Counted from the stretch's first letter, positions 32,401 to 42,232 are shown. The stretch is DNA of 64,000 nt from Astropecten irregularis (GCA_963971285.1 OZ020255.1:17318931-17382930); one strand, 5' to 3'. The notes: generated from the sequence alone by a model not told the origin. Numbers and translations: made by a program.

Positions 32401-35340
32401 GGGATGCACACACTCGCCATCCACGCTCCGTTGGAAAGGCTAAAAAACGTAAGGCATAGGCAAAACCCCTGACATCAACACGTATAGGCTTACATTGTAT
32501 ACGAGTACCTCCGTTCACAAACTAGAAACCCTACTATGTAAGATACAAGACCAGCGATTTGTATGAATGACTATTCATATCAGTTTTTATCATTATCATC
32601 TTTCTCTAAACATACAGGTTCGGCCGTAAGAGACCACTAATACTTTTCTACGTGATAAGCGGCGTCGCGTGCATTGTCACTGGCGCATTGCCAGCTAAAA
32701 CGGGTAAGAAATGGTTCCGAAACGTGTAAGAAACGGATAAGAAACGGATTAGAAACCGGTAAGAAACGTATAAGAAACGGATAGGAAACGGGTACGACGA
32801 GGTTATGATCGTATATTGGCTGACTGAAAACAGAAGAAGCTGGAACATGTCATTGCCACAGAGTTTAACTTTTTAACAAACCTCATCTTGATCTCCATCT
32901 TCGGTTTCAACTCGAGTATCGATTTTAAAGTTTCAAAATCAGTACTGGGACTTACAGAATAATTGACTACCCGAATAGTCGGTTATTCGAATAAATGGTT
33001 ATTTTTGTTTGTTGGGGTGTTTGGTTGTCCTCCCTGGCATACCCTCACACGTCACATGAATCTGTCTGATGCAAGTGTATTTTGTAAATGAGCCGACAAG
33101 TTAACAAAGCAGCGGCAATAAATGTCATCTTCAACTTTTGTCCGAACCACTTTAGTCTGGTTCCGTATTAAGCAGTCTGGTATCCTAACCGTTTGTCTTA
33201 ATTCCAGCCAGTGGCACTGATTTGACGGCCGTCAGCATGGTGTGTGCTATGATCGGCAAGTTCTTCTCAACTGCAACCTTTGACATCATCTTCCTTGTGA
33301 CGGCAGAGGTATACCCCACTGTACTCAGGTGAGACATGACGTCATTACAGTATAGGGCGCCCTCATCGATAGGGATACCAAGAAGTTAAAGAGGATGTTC
33401 AACACTCAACAAACCTCGTTTTATTTGTTAGAACTATAATCCTTAAATTAGTTGACATGAAAAAAAAATTACTTTTCTCACACTGAACAGAGAGAGAGAG
33501 AGTCTGTTTTCAAAAGAAAAAGCTCCCATATATGACGTCACGAAATCACACAGATTTGGCTGCTACCCCCATTGCCGAATCTGAATTTTGGGGAGTTTGC
33601 GGGCTGAGAGACAAAATATCAAAAAGACTTTCTCTCTGTGTTCAGTGTGAGATAAATGTTTTTTCTCATGTCAAGTAATTTAAGGATTATAGTTCTTACA
33701 ATTAAAGCGAGGTTTGTTGAGTGTTGAACATTCTCTTTAAGCTTAGGCTGCATCCGAATCTGTTGTCTAGACCTAGGTCTAGGCCTTCCCTCCATTGGAA
33801 ATACGCACAGACACCTAGACAATAGACCTAGCCGTAGCTCTGGAAGCCCGTTTCGGACACGGCCTTACTGTCGATTCTGAGCTTTTCTTTATTCCCAGTA
33901 ATGATAAGATTATCAGCAAAATCAAATATTTAGTAACAATTACAAAGAGTGTTTTAAAATGTTTGCGTCCACACTCAAGCCCAATGCAAATTTATCAACT
34001 ATGGATTAAAATACAAACTACAAACAGAGTGTTAAGATAAAAATTATGAATGATGGGACCCGGGTTCTAAAGTCCAAACTCGCTGTTGTTTGCGTTGCCG
34101 ATATATTCTTGTGTTTTGACTTTGTGCTTATACAGGAATACTGCGATTGGAACTGCCTCCCTATTTGGTCGAGCAGGGGCCATGTTAGCGCCGTTTATTG
34201 TCCTACTGGTAAGTGTTCAGATTTTCAGGGCTTTGTGCCAGTTTAAGAAAATGTCATGACCTTCGCTCAGTGCAAACAACCCAAGCAATGGCACAACAAA
34301 TGCCGACCAAAGTTAATTATGGGGAACCCAGTCTCAAAAAAATCTGATGCTACATCAAACCAATTCCTTCACATTAAAGCAATAAGCCTTATTCGTGGCA
34401 CGTCACCTTCCTTGTATACCCCTCGGAAAAGATAACACCAATTCTAAAAGGAAAACGGGTACCAGACTATTTTGAATCCAAGACTCGGTTTGATTGCACT
34501 GTTTCTAATGCAGGATGATACACCGTGAATAAGGCATTATAAAACTCACTGGATGCTTGATGCATACTCGTCCACAGCAAGGCACTCCTTGCTTCTGATG
34601 AAAAAAATCAGCCCCCACTCCGATACAAGAAAGAGGGTTTCACTTTCCCAATAGGCTACACAAGGGTCGATTTCACGAAGCTAGCCCTACGATCGATCGT
34701 AACTCGAGTTACGATAGATAACCAATAGTAGGGGCCTATCCTAAGGGCTGCAATGTATCACAAGTCCTACGATAGTAAGTTACGATGAGTTTGGTGAAAT
34801 CGTAGTAATGATACTTAATGAGTGTCCAGGGTTCGATTTCACGAAACCCTACTATCGATCGTAACTCAAGTTACGAAGGATAACCCATCGTATCATATAC
34901 CTAGGGTTGCAATGCATCATAAATCCTACGATTGATTGTAAGCTACGATAAGTTTGGTGAAATCGACCTCTGAAAGGAAACTGTTGTCTCAATTCGTAAC
35001 GATATGGTCCCAATGAGTCGTGTGTTTCTATATCCACCGATGAGCTCTCAAAATACAGATGAATATTGAACATGACCAATAAGACAAGCTCCTAATCACT
35101 GCAAAGATTGATCTAAGAGGATTGCTTGATTGCGCTTTGCAGAATGTCTACCACCGATCTATCCCCCTAGTTGTCTTCGGTGTGATGTCCCTACTGGCCG
35201 GAGTGATGGCCATCCCCCTGCCCGAGACCCACAACTGTCCGCTCCCTGAAACCCTGGCCGACGGTGTCAAGATGGTCAAGGGTGGCGGTACTGCCGGTGG
35301 AGGTAGCAGTGACGATGTGGTGTCACCGACAAATGTGTAA
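26123..35340 (+). CDS. SLC22-type organic cation/carnitine-like transporter, gene B (9 exons)
   Basis: Paralogue of gene A, 578 aa from exons 26123-26440, 28190-28420, 29992-30188, 30639-31016, 31490-31624, 32618-32703, 33208-33328, 34136-34208 and 35143-35340. It is a predicted 12-helix MFS transporter of the plasma membrane. It shows TM1 plus a glycosylated loop ending CIYGWEYD, TDLDLVCDR, GQLSDIFGRRP, FESVRWLVQKGR, EVYPTVLR, GRAGAMLAPF and IPLPETHN, then LPETLADG. Exons 2-8 have exactly the lengths of gene A exons 2-8 and identical phases. The glycine/serine-rich tail after PETLADG differs from the acidic tail of gene A. Intron 4 is mostly triplet repeats and intron 6 opens with a donor-like tandem repeat. 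Substrate is unknown. The SLC22 assignment is secure, the subfamily is not. Confidence 0.93.
26505..26595 (-). repeat. tRNA-like SINE head (candidate)
   Basis: On the minus strand 'ggtcgcctgttcgagcccg' matches a tRNA-type B box (GTTCGAnnCC), preceded by 'tgatggctgagaatg', a weak A-box-like stretch. No complete cloverleaf forms, so this is more likely tRNA-derived repeat than a tRNA gene. It lies in intron 1 of gene B. Confidence 0.4.
26898..27140. mobile_element. Inverted-repeat element rich in GGCTC(A/C)GG, copy 2
   Basis: Ends are perfect inverted repeats: GGGCCCTTTTCCAAACCTCGG and its complement, with 'ggctcaggctccggctcc' just inside. The centre, with 'aaaatataggttgtggctt' and 'tctattttgatacccc', matches 15025-15267 in reverse orientation. 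The outermost bases differ between the two copies. Confidence 0.82.
28190..28420 (+). CDS. Gene B exon 2
   Basis: 231 bp, residues 107-183. LDLVCDRAILAGTLTS (TM2), GQLSDIFGRRPVIFG (MFS signature), then TM3-TM4 ending at ALIS. Acceptor ATCCACAG/TTGGAT, donor ATCA/GTACGT. Confidence 0.94.
28484..28816. mobile_element. TTAA-flanked MITE, family T1b
   Basis: Bounded by TTAA at 28480-28483 and 28817-28820. Termini are AAGGTATAAAATTGGT and its imperfect complement ACCAATCCTACC. The right half shares 'tttctggataaatacgccat' and 'gttatacgtaaatctgtg' with T1. The left half shares sequence with 19440-19520 in reverse. This suggests a T1 sub-family with a swapped half. It lies in intron 2 of gene B. Confidence 0.75.
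29495..29595. repeat. Dispersed repeat 'gcgtccgaat…cggacatggc', copy 1
   Basis: Shares 'ttgttgtctcgag', 'ttggaaatacgcagagac', 'atagacctagccgt' and 'gctctggaagcctgtttcgg' with 33740-33860. Ends 'gtccgaat' and 'ttcggac' are short inverted repeats. It lies in intron 2 of gene B. Confidence 0.65.
29992..30188 (+). CDS. Gene B exon 3
   Basis: 197 bp, residues 184-248 plus a split W. GPLMVGYVRLIEMFPPSRRLKG, then TELFWVLGLLIFVPLSYLLP and NWRHLQLAMSL, covering TM5 and TM6. Acceptor CCCTTTCAG, donor ATTTG/GTAGGT. Confidence 0.92.
30192..30275 (-). repeat. tRNA-derived SINE-like segment
   Basis: On the minus strand 'atctcagttggtagagtg' is a clear A box, and 'gctggttcgaatcccgc' about 40 bp later is a clear B box. 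The acceptor ends (GGACTGG and CTGATTC) do not pair and the anticodon loop is oversized, so I call a SINE head rather than a functional tRNA. It lies directly after the exon 3 donor in intron 3 of gene B. Confidence 0.55.
30639..31016 (+). CDS. Gene B exon 4 (large cytoplasmic loop)
   Basis: 378 bp, residues about 249-374. After split W: FMFESVRWLVQKGRIEEAEKI, a hydrophilic E/S/D-rich segment, then TTVLDLFKTPALVIRTLMVF into TM7. Exon length equals gene A exon 4 although the acidic middle section differs, which suggests compensating indels or strong length constraint. Confidence 0.92.
31050..31445. repeat. TTG/CTG triplet microsatellite filling gene B intron 4
   Basis: Nearly the whole 473-bp intron consists of interrupted TTG and CTG (with some GTT, CTT and TAC) triplets. 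It creates open frames of poly-Leu (31082-31396) and Ala/Val (31141-31446) that are artefacts. Gene A intron 4 (14957-15400) has no such tract. Confidence 0.9.
31490..31624 (+). CDS. Gene B exon 5
   Basis: 135 bp, residues about 375-419: FVCNVVYHGFFINSSYL (TM7), NKYLNFFLICLTEAPSYIM (TM8). Acceptor CACAACAG, donor AATAG/GTATGT. Confidence 0.92.
31840..32400. repeat. Repeat-rich part of gene B intron 5
   Basis: Contains 'tgcgagggagcgaagcgacc' with 'ggtgggatacccccctcc' near 31860-31910, then CCCCCC and GGGGGA words at 32140-32250, and the 'tagctgggtcgtactttcat' fragment of the C-rich dispersed repeat near 32350. These are common transposon-tail motifs, and no element boundaries could be set. 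Confidence 0.45.
32618..32703 (+). CDS. Gene B exon 6
   Basis: 86 bp, residues about 420-448: R-F-G-R-K-R-P followed by LILFYVISGVACIVTGALP. Acceptor ACATACAG, donor ACGG/GTAAGA. The donor is the first unit of a short tandem repeat running into the intron. Confidence 0.9.
32704..32800 (+). repeat. Donor-like (GTAAGAAACGGATAAGAAACG) tandem repeat
   Basis: About eight degenerate 10-12-bp units of the form GTAAGAAACG or ATAAGAAACG start at the authentic exon 6 donor. Several copies keep a G/GTAAGAA arrangement that resembles a 5' splice site, for example near 32725 and 32756. Confidence 0.7.
33208..33328 (+). CDS. Gene B exon 7
   Basis: 121 bp, residues about 449-488: MIGKFFSTATFDIIFLVT, then AEVYPTVLR. 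Acceptor AATTCCAG, donor CTCAG/GTGAGA. Same length and phase as gene A exon 7. Confidence 0.92.
33390..33736. mobile_element. TTAA-flanked MITE, family T2
   Basis: 347 bp bounded by TTAA at 33386-33389 and 33737-33740, with long inverted arms starting AGAGGATGTTCAACACTC on the left and its imperfect complement on the right. The arms continue inward for about 90 bp ('actataatccttaaatta' / 'taatttaaggattatagt'). It contains a GA microsatellite and a TGACGTCA palindrome. It lies in intron 7 of gene B. Confidence 0.88.
33742..33862. repeat. Dispersed repeat 'catccgaat…cggacacggc', copy 2
   Basis: Second copy of the element near 29495. Here it is longer, with 'agacctaggtctaggcctt' inserted. It abuts the T2 MITE in intron 7 of gene B. 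Confidence 0.65.
34136..34208 (+). CDS. Gene B exon 8
   Basis: 73 bp, residues about 489-513: NTAIGTASLFGRAGAMLAPF followed by IVLL. Acceptor TATACAG, donor CTACTG/GTAAGT. Confidence 0.9.
34665..34802. repeat. Hairpin MITE, GTCGATTTCAC type (interior 1), copy 2
   Basis: Begins GGTCGATTTCACGAAGC and ends TTTGGTGAAATCG. The interior contains ACGATCGATCG, ACTCGAGTTACGA and GTAAGTTACGATG. Thirty bases further lies another copy, so the two form a tandem pair inside intron 8 of gene B. Confidence 0.85.
34831..34968. repeat. Hairpin MITE, GTCGATTTCAC type (interior 1), copy 3
   Basis: Same element as the previous copy and in the same orientation: GTTCGATTTCACGAAACCC to GGTGAAATCGACC. The two copies differ at about a dozen sites, so they are probably separate insertions or an old duplication. 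Confidence 0.85.
35143..35340 (+). CDS. Gene B exon 9 (C-terminus, stop)
   Basis: 198 bp, residues about 514-578: NVYHRSIPLVVFGVMSLLAG (last helix), IPLPETHN, LPETLADG, then a K-G-G-G-T-A-G-G-G-S-S tail ending SPTNV and TAA. Acceptor GCTTTGCAG. Confidence 0.92.
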   Translation, partial: NVYHRSIPLVVFGVMSLLAGVMAIPLPETHNCPLPETLADGVKMVKGGGTAGGGSSDDVVSPTNV

Positions 35341-35718
35341 CGTTTTGCATCAAGGGCAAAAAGCACAAAATCCACTCAGAAATGATCAAACAAACTCTAT
35401 TACATGCTGTCCGATTCGTGTCAGTCTATATTGACACTGCATAGACATATAATAGTTGTTATCTTTAAAGGCATAGTGTAGAAAATTGCATTTATTTGCA
35501 CAAACGAATATGGACGTCCGACCCAGCTACAGGATCACTCCACAGGTCTGATGACTTGTCTCTCCATTACTTGTTGATCAATCTTGCCTTCAGGTGGTAA
35601 GGGGGAACTTAGGGCCCGAGGCGTCACTTTGTAGGGGGTTGCAAAAAAACGCAACTAAGGCCAAAAAAAAAAGAAAGAGTAGCTGTACTGTTGAAATTAT
35701 TGGAAATCTAACCAAATT

Positions 35719-35724
35719 AATAAA
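35719..35724 (+). terminator. Candidate polyadenylation signal of gene B
   Basis: AATAAA 379 bp after the stop codon. Another AATAAA is at 36616-36621, followed by T-rich sequence. Either could end the transcript. Confidence 0.35.
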
Positions 35725-37635
35725 GCAAGTTCAAATTGTCTGATATATTTTTTTTTCATTGGCATCAGAAGTTGGAATTATGAGAACAATTTTAGAGTTT
35801 GCCCCGGGCGCCGTTTCCCCTAGATAGGCCGCCGGGGCCACCCATCCTACGAGCATTTGTCGTGGGTGCGCCCCCCCCCCAATACCTACATGTATTCCTA
35901 GACAACCTCGTGAGAAAAACAGATTGCAGTGATGCATTATTAATAATCATCATAAAGAAAATGCAGTCGTGAAATAGCTTCATACAAAATTGGAAAGGAA
36001 TATGACCAAGTTGATCAGTTTGTATCAAACGCGTAAAGTAGAACTAGGCCTACGACCTTTTTCAGCAATTCAACGATACTCCATAGGCTTATTTAGAAAG
36101 ACCTCTTTACGGTGTTGTTCACCCGAAATCCAGCATTTTTACAGGATGCATGTATTTTTATCCGGCAGTCAGCCTGGCTTAGAGTAACCTGTGGAACCAC
36201 CTGGCTCAGTAATCTCCCAGCGGCCAGACAAGGATAATTCAAGCCCCGCTGACATTCACCTTCGGTGGTACACAAGCGGGGTAGGTTTTTTAGCATTGTG
36301 ATTTCAGACGTTCATTCTTTGGGTCTCCCCCACCCCCTACTGTGACCTAGATATTTTGCTGATAACATCTTCTCGTGGGCTAATCTGAAATACAGAAGTG
36401 ATGTTTAGGGTTCCATTTCTTTTTAGAATCTCTAAATTAATATGTGTGTATTTGTTGTTATTTTAGTGTATATTATAGTTATACAGTATATACATGTATA
36501 TGTAATGCGTTTCTCGAGCTTCCTAAAAAAAACTTTCCATGCTGATTTGTAATTATATAATCATTATATTCCAATGAACTGTCAATTTGTGAGTGCTTTT
36601 CAAAGTGTAGTATACAATAAAATTGTTATTTTATTCAGATGAGATCATTCATTGTACCGAAGTGTCAAAAATCATACAGTTTATGTAGACATTTCATTAA
36701 AAAAGATTGGAACTCGTGTTTTAGAAACAACGAATAAGAGTTCGTGACCGGATTCATGTGGGAAAAAATTCCAAACGTTTGGAATTGAGCTGGGGGCAGT
36801 TTTTTTTATAGGGAACTCAGATGCAGTTTTATCGATGAGGAAAAGGTATAGGTAATTGGAAGTATACTCGCGGAATTAAGGATTGGTATCAACAGAACAG
36901 GAATTTATGTCTTCACACAGAAATTGAACAATCTTTTTATTTTTTGGTCGCTACAAGTTCCGTATACCGCGCCTTTAAATGGCCGTGGGTCAGAAGAAAT
37001 TGTACTTTTATAAAGTAAAGTTTTGTAAAGAAGGGATTGGTACTGTTAGTTTTGAGGGATAGGGTTAACCTCTATTTTTCCTCGATTGTTAGAATCTTGC
37101 CACATCGGTAACAGGTGTATAATGCCCCAAGCCACGCCAAACTGGCAACCTTTTGCTTTATTCGAACAGAAAAATAACTTCCAGTTTCTCTTCATGAGCT
37201 ACGGAGGCCCTTAGGATCCGTGTCACTTACACAATTATGAATGGTAGACTCAGTGTGCAGTATATACTGTGAGAAGTATCGAGTCTATATACACGATGCT
37301 GTAGGGATTCGTTGTTATATTTGGAAAACCTCGTAATCTTCACCGGTGGGCTTGAGATAAGTCTAATCCCATCGCAATCTTCTCAACAATTTACATGTCC
37401 CTTGGCAAAATGGTTTCAGTTTCTCTTCCATGGAATGCCAACGATCAACAAGACTATTTATGGTCAAATGAAGATGATTGCTAAACTGTGAAATCAATCA
37501 ATCAAAATGCTTAAAACTAAGTAATTATTAAGCACACCACCGTCCACTATTACTACTATTGCTACACGTACAATAGCAACACGTTCTAAGAATTGCTAAA
37601 AAAGGGTGTTTAACAGACAGTAGCACAAAATACTA
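35725..37635. other. Gene-free stretch after gene B
   Basis: No coding frame with any family resemblance. Around 35800-35880 are GC-rich words with a run of ten C. Around 36130-36290 is a segment with 'gggattacgg'-free but CAGCCTGG-like words that I cannot assign. The remainder is AT-rich unique-looking DNA. Confidence 0.5.
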
Positions 37636-37639
37636 TAAA

Positions 37640-38750
37640 TCACCCCAGCAGGCACACGACGTCGATATGACGTCGAAAACAGGTTGATATGACGTTGCGA
37701 CGTCGATCAACATTAACACGACGTTGATTCAACATCGATTTTGTGACGTTGTTTTTATGTCGAAAAAAGACGTTGATTCAACGCACGTTGATAAAAGGCC
37801 GTTTTTGTGACGTTGCTTTTATGTCGCAGTTTATGTTTTTAGTTTACTCATTTTGAAAATTGCTGAAGTTTTTTCTGTTTGAAATACATTACATTTTGAA
37901 AATACATGTAGGGACTCGTATTAACTTACTTACAATGCCTAACTTCCTAGATACAATGATATAAAATTGCACACAAACCACTCTGCCACATACTAGTAAA
38001 CAATCAGGCCCAAACTCAATGTTAGCGGATTTTCTTAATATTCAACTTATATTGTATTTAAAGTACATGTATATCCATGTGATGGTGGAAATCGTATTTT
38101 ATAGTTTTTGATTATCTTACTGTGAAATAATGATAATCCCACGAGAATAGTCTATAAACTATATGCCGGTGTACTAATATTTACTTACATGTGGTTGTTC
38201 AATTACAGTTGGCACCTTTGTCTTTAACAGCATTTAATACATGGCACATGATAATGATCATCTGTGAATGGTTAAGAATGGCTTAACACTTTGAGATTAA
38301 CGTCAACGCCACCAATCGGGTGTATTGATATTGTAAGATTTCAAACTGTAAGCTATTATTGTCGGGGTTAATTGTAGGTTTTTTTTTATCCTAGATACTA
38401 AGTTTTTGTCCTTTTAATAAAATTGTCTTGACCTTCATTCGAGTGCTTTTCTTTGCGCATTTCCCCCTTTATTTGTCCTTTAAAATGTTTAACAATTTTG
38501 TGCAGGGTTTTGTGTTCAATGGATTGCCAATCAGGGTAGTAAAAGGTGACCCCAAGTTATCCTGATGTTCATCCCATGTGGAAATCCTGACGTTGATCCC
38601 ACATCAGGAACCTGATGTTGATCCAACGTGGGGATGCTGACGTTGAACTGACGTTGATCCAACGTGGGTATCCTGATGTTGATCCCACGTGGGGAACCTG
38701 ACGTTGATCCAACGTGTGGAACCCGACGTTGATCCAACGTATATGATACA
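37640..38750. repeat. GACGTTGA/CAACGT repeat blocks bracketing ~750 bp
   Basis: Block one (37650-37825) has irregular GACGTCGATATGACGTCG and ACGTTGATTCAACG words. Block two (38565-38745) has about seven degenerate units of roughly 23-27 bp built on GACGTTGATCCAACGTGG. The intervening 750 bp is AT-rich with no gene. The arrangement suggests a transposon with sub-terminal repeats, but matching termini could not be defined. Confidence 0.55.
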
Positions 38751-39098
38751 ACCTTTAATACTACAACGTACCATTAGTCCATTACAACTTGTACTTCACC
38801 GTCCTGTAAAACACTACAAAGTACCAAACAGTTCTACAAAGACCTTAAGTATTACACATCATGGTACCACTGTACCACAAAGTGAGGAACTTGTCACGCA
38901 ATCGGCCTGTGTTGATGATATTCCGCTGAGGGCAACTTTTACATGGAAATGGAACAACAACAAAATGGCAGTAGGGTGTGCATATAGGCACGTTTCACAT
39001 GTTGCAGTGACGTCACTCCTACCGGTAGCCGTGCAAAACATCCGCTGGCAGCATTCAGTTGAGTAAAACTTTGGTAGGCTTTTTCGTTTGTTTTGTTT

Positions 39099-39226
39099 GG
39101 GTGCATTCGTTTAGCTAACACGGGTCAACCCGTACCGGAAATGGTCGTGCTATACTGCACAAAACAAGCGAGAGAATGGGACGAGGTTGACTGGTGTCGA
39201 CCCGTGTTAGCTAAACGAATGCACCC
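39099..39226. mobile_element. MITE with perfect TIRs GGGTGCATTCGTTTAGCTAA
   Basis: 128-bp element whose ends are perfect inverted repeats of 28 bp (GGGTGCATTCGTTTAGC... through AACACGGGTC). TTTGTTT flanks it on both sides, suggesting a target duplication of about 7-8 bp as in hAT-type elements. The interior has no coding capacity. Confidence 0.88.
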
Positions 39227-39394
39227 TTTGTTTGAAGGTACGACATTCAAAGCTTAATGGTAGGTATTTCCAGCAACTTACGGCGGACACCGACTCATCA
39301 TTATGTACTTAATGTATTTGCTGTTTTTGCCGTTGTTGTTTCTGAAGTTGTTTATGAAGCATCAGGGGAGTGGGATTGTAGCGTCCAATTGCAT

Positions 39395-40504
39395 CTAGTC
39401 GAAAGAGTTTCGATTTCTCACCCTCTTTAGGAAGGCCGAAGGTTGTGGGATTTCGTCCCATTGTCGTCTCAAGATGCAGAGGAAGACGGTCTTGAAGTCC
39501 CTGTGCCTGGTGGCGTAGATCAGCGGGTTGATGCAGCTGTTCATGAAGAGCAGGGCTGCCGCGTAGGGCACGGCCGGGTCACACTGCTCGAAGCTCGGAC
39601 AGATGGAGAACGGGAGGAGGCAAAGGAGGAAGACGCACACGATGTAGAACATGTTCTTGGTGATCTCGTTCTGTCGGCGGTTCAGAGCGGACTGAGCGCT
39701 CGGACCTCGGCTGGACTGACTCTCCGGTCCCTGACCGGTTGAGACAGCCGTGGAACTGGACATTGGATCGGAACTGTTTGTCGTGAATTTGACAGGAGGT
39801 GTATCCTTGACCAACCTCTTGGAGTGGTCATGTAGGTGCTTCCAGATGAGGATGTAGCAGACGATTATTAAGGAACTAGGGCTCAGGACAGCTAGTAAGA
39901 TGTAATTGTACGTCATGTAAGAAGGATGTGACACGATCGAACCGCAGAAGTGGTATCGAGAGTTGTATCCTACCGCGCCCACACCAAGAGAGGGCGGTAT
40001 GATGGTAGCAAGTATGGGAATCAGCCAAATGAGGACCAGCCATACGGCGATCTTCTTAGGCGTATATACCTTACGGTAGGTCGATTTGGACCGCGTGACT
40101 AGAAGCCACCGGTTGAAGCTGATGGCTGCTAGGCTGTAGATGCTGCAACCGACGGTCACGAATTGCACCACGGCGACTACGGCGCACACCCCTTCGCCAA
40201 CAGGCAGGCCATCTCTACCCAGGAGGGCCACGGCATCCCAGGGAATGGCGAAGCAAGTCAGTAAGTCCGCAACGCTCAGATTCACCAGGAAAGCATTGGT
40301 GGCCGTACGGAGCTTCTTGGACAGCAGCACGGCCAAGATGACCAGACAGTTCCCGGTGATTCCCGCCAGGGATGTGATCAGGTACAGGCACGCCACGAAG
40401 ACCCTCTGGTTGTAGTCACTGAAGTCAAACTCCGTCATCTCCGTGGAGTTCACCAATTGTCTTTCATCGTCACCCATCATGAGTCCTTCAAAATATGCAT
40501 CCAT
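39395..40504 (-). CDS. Class-A GPCR 1, melatonin/moody/GPR84-like, single exon
   Basis: 369-aa seven-helix receptor of the plasma membrane, ligand unknown. Short N-terminus with one NST site and the cluster motif EFDFSDYNQRV just before TM1. GN at 51-52 (TM1), LSVADLL with D80 (TM2), C107 at the top of TM3 paired with C187 in RYHFCG of extracellular loop 2. DRY is replaced by NRW at 121-123. TM6 has CLLP (275-278), so the usual tryptophan is absent. NPLIY at 316-320 is intact and is followed by a helix-8 RHRDFKTVF. The tail has PSAFLKRVR, a variant of the cluster's SDFL motif. Start chosen at the first ATG. A second in-frame ATG at residue 9 is possible. It is the left-most of six minus-strand paralogues. 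Confidence 0.92.
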   Translation of the reverse strand: MDAYFEGLMMGDDERQLVNSTEMTEFDFSDYNQRVFVACLYLITSLAGITGNCLVILAVLLSKKLRTATNAFLVNLSVADLLTCFAIPWDAVALLGRDGLPVGEGVCAVVAVVQFVTVGCSIYSLAAISFNRWLLVTRSKSTYRKVYTPKKIAVWLVLIWLIPILATIIPPSLGVGAVGYNSRYHFCGSIVSHPSYMTYNYILLAVLSPSSLIIVCYILIWKHLHDHSKRLVKDTPPVKFTTNSSDPMSSSTAVSTGQGPESQSSRGPSAQSALNRRQNEITKNMFYIVCVFLLCLLPFSICPSFEQCDPAVPYAAALLFMNSCINPLIYATRHRDFKTVFLCILRRQWDEIPQPSAFLKRVRNRNSFD

Positions 40505-41489
40505 TATAGATCAAAATACAGAAACAGGTACATGTATTCATTACTGAACGTCAAACCACCCTAATCTATCAACCTAACACTGTTTCACAGCAGGGCATAT
40601 ACACACACCTGTCGTATGAAGCGAAGGATACAACAACCTGCTTATTCTAAAGGCTGATGGTACCAAATGACTCTGAGTAATACAGGATTTCCGCGTGTCA
40701 TATTTCATCAATCCGGTTCAGATCAAATTACACCCAGCCTCGGAAACTGCACTTTTTGCTGAAGTTCACACACTGTATTATACGTTTCTCATAAAAAGAG
40801 GTCATAGATGATAATCAATCTTCACTGGTCTAAAAAGGAATCCTCCAGTGTACATCCACTATTTTCAATATTTTGTCATACCGGGCATAAGCTCCCTTCA
40901 ATGATAACACCGAGAGACCACCCGAAACAGATCAACGGACATCGGCACAGGCTCTTACGGTACGAACAACAGCGTACCGCCTCCATTGGCGAAAAGTGTT
41001 TTCACCATTATACCGCCCCCATCGGCGAAAGTTGTAATACTTTATGGAGGGCGCACTTTGCAAGAAGTACACAACACGTAATTTGTGTATTACTTGTACA
41101 CATGGTTTTCCAAAGCCTTCCTGTTCGTATGTTGACATCATCATAATTATCAGACAATCTATTGAAACTTCTGCGGATATGGGGAGGGTCTAAACAAGCT
41201 AAGGTCTTTCAATATCGTGACCAAATTTATTAGTTCCTCATGGTCTTATGACAAAGGCTCACTCGTGATAAACTTTCAACATTCTTAGAGTGGGCCCATG
41301 GGTGGGCCTGATAAAAACGTTTCGATCCTACAGCAGGATCTCTCTCATAGGCTTAAGTTTATCACTTTCATATTGATTAACTTTCAATATTTACAACTTT
41401 CGGTTAAGATTAATTTTCAACCCGGGGGTACTCAATCTGAAACGCACTTGAGGAAAAGCAACAAAACAATCTAGCATGAAATAAAATCA

Positions 41490-41620
41490 ATACAAGTAAT
41501 AAACTGCTGTAAACTGCTCATCAGCCAAAATAATGACCTGAAATCAATTATAAAAATCCATAGAGTTATGAGGGCCTGACGCGTTTTGATCATAGCAGGA
41601 TCTTTACTAAGGCTAAACGA
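41490..41620 (-). repeat. Dispersed repeat family R, copy 3 (reversed)
   Basis: 'acaagtaataaactgctgta', 'ctcatcagccaaaataatga', then 'gagggcctgacgcgttttga' and 'agcaggatctttac', the full family in reverse order. A partial echo with 'acgtttcgatcctacagcag' lies at 41318-41345. Confidence 0.75.
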
Positions 41621-42016
41621 CAAGAGGACAAGAACATGCAAAGATAAAAAATAAATGGATAAGAAGATCAGGATCAAGAAACAAAATCAAATCCAAACAA
41701 CGACAACACGAATCGGGCAGAGTTAAAAGTATATGCACACCAAAATATTCTGAATAAGGGAAACGAATTCAATTCAGGGAATAACTGGATAAACCGTGCG
41801 AGACTAATACTGATATAGACTATTATGCTGATTTATTTACACAAAAACATGCGGCGGGATTAAAAATAAGACGGTAGCAAGTACCTTTGCATTACAATAA
41901 CAGCTTCAAACATTAATTAAATCTATTAAAAAAGCGATTTCTATGAACAAAATGATTCTATAAATTACATTTACAAATTACAAGTCGATCATGATGCTAC
42001 ATGTGTTCCCTTTTAA

Positions 42017-42232
42017 ATGCCTTTTCACACGACGCTAAAAAAAACTCAACCATTGAGAAATTCTCTCATGGTTGCGAAGTCTTACAAAAGTGTCATCGTG
42101 TGAAAGGACACCAATGCTTGAGAGTGACCGACGTCCCTGGTGAATCCTTGAGAGATTTTGAATGAGGTCCAGACCCAAGAGAGAATTTCTCAATGGTTGT
42201 GAGGTTTTTTTTTAGTGTCGTGTGACGAGGCC
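42017..42232. mobile_element. TTAA-flanked MITE, family T3
   Basis: 216 bp bounded by TTAA at 42013-42016 and 42233-42236. Ends are inverted: GCCTTTTCACACGACGCTAA on the left and TTAGTGTCGTGTGACGAGGC on the right, both followed internally by A- or T-runs and 'ccattgagaaattctctc'-type hairpins. Confidence 0.85.
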
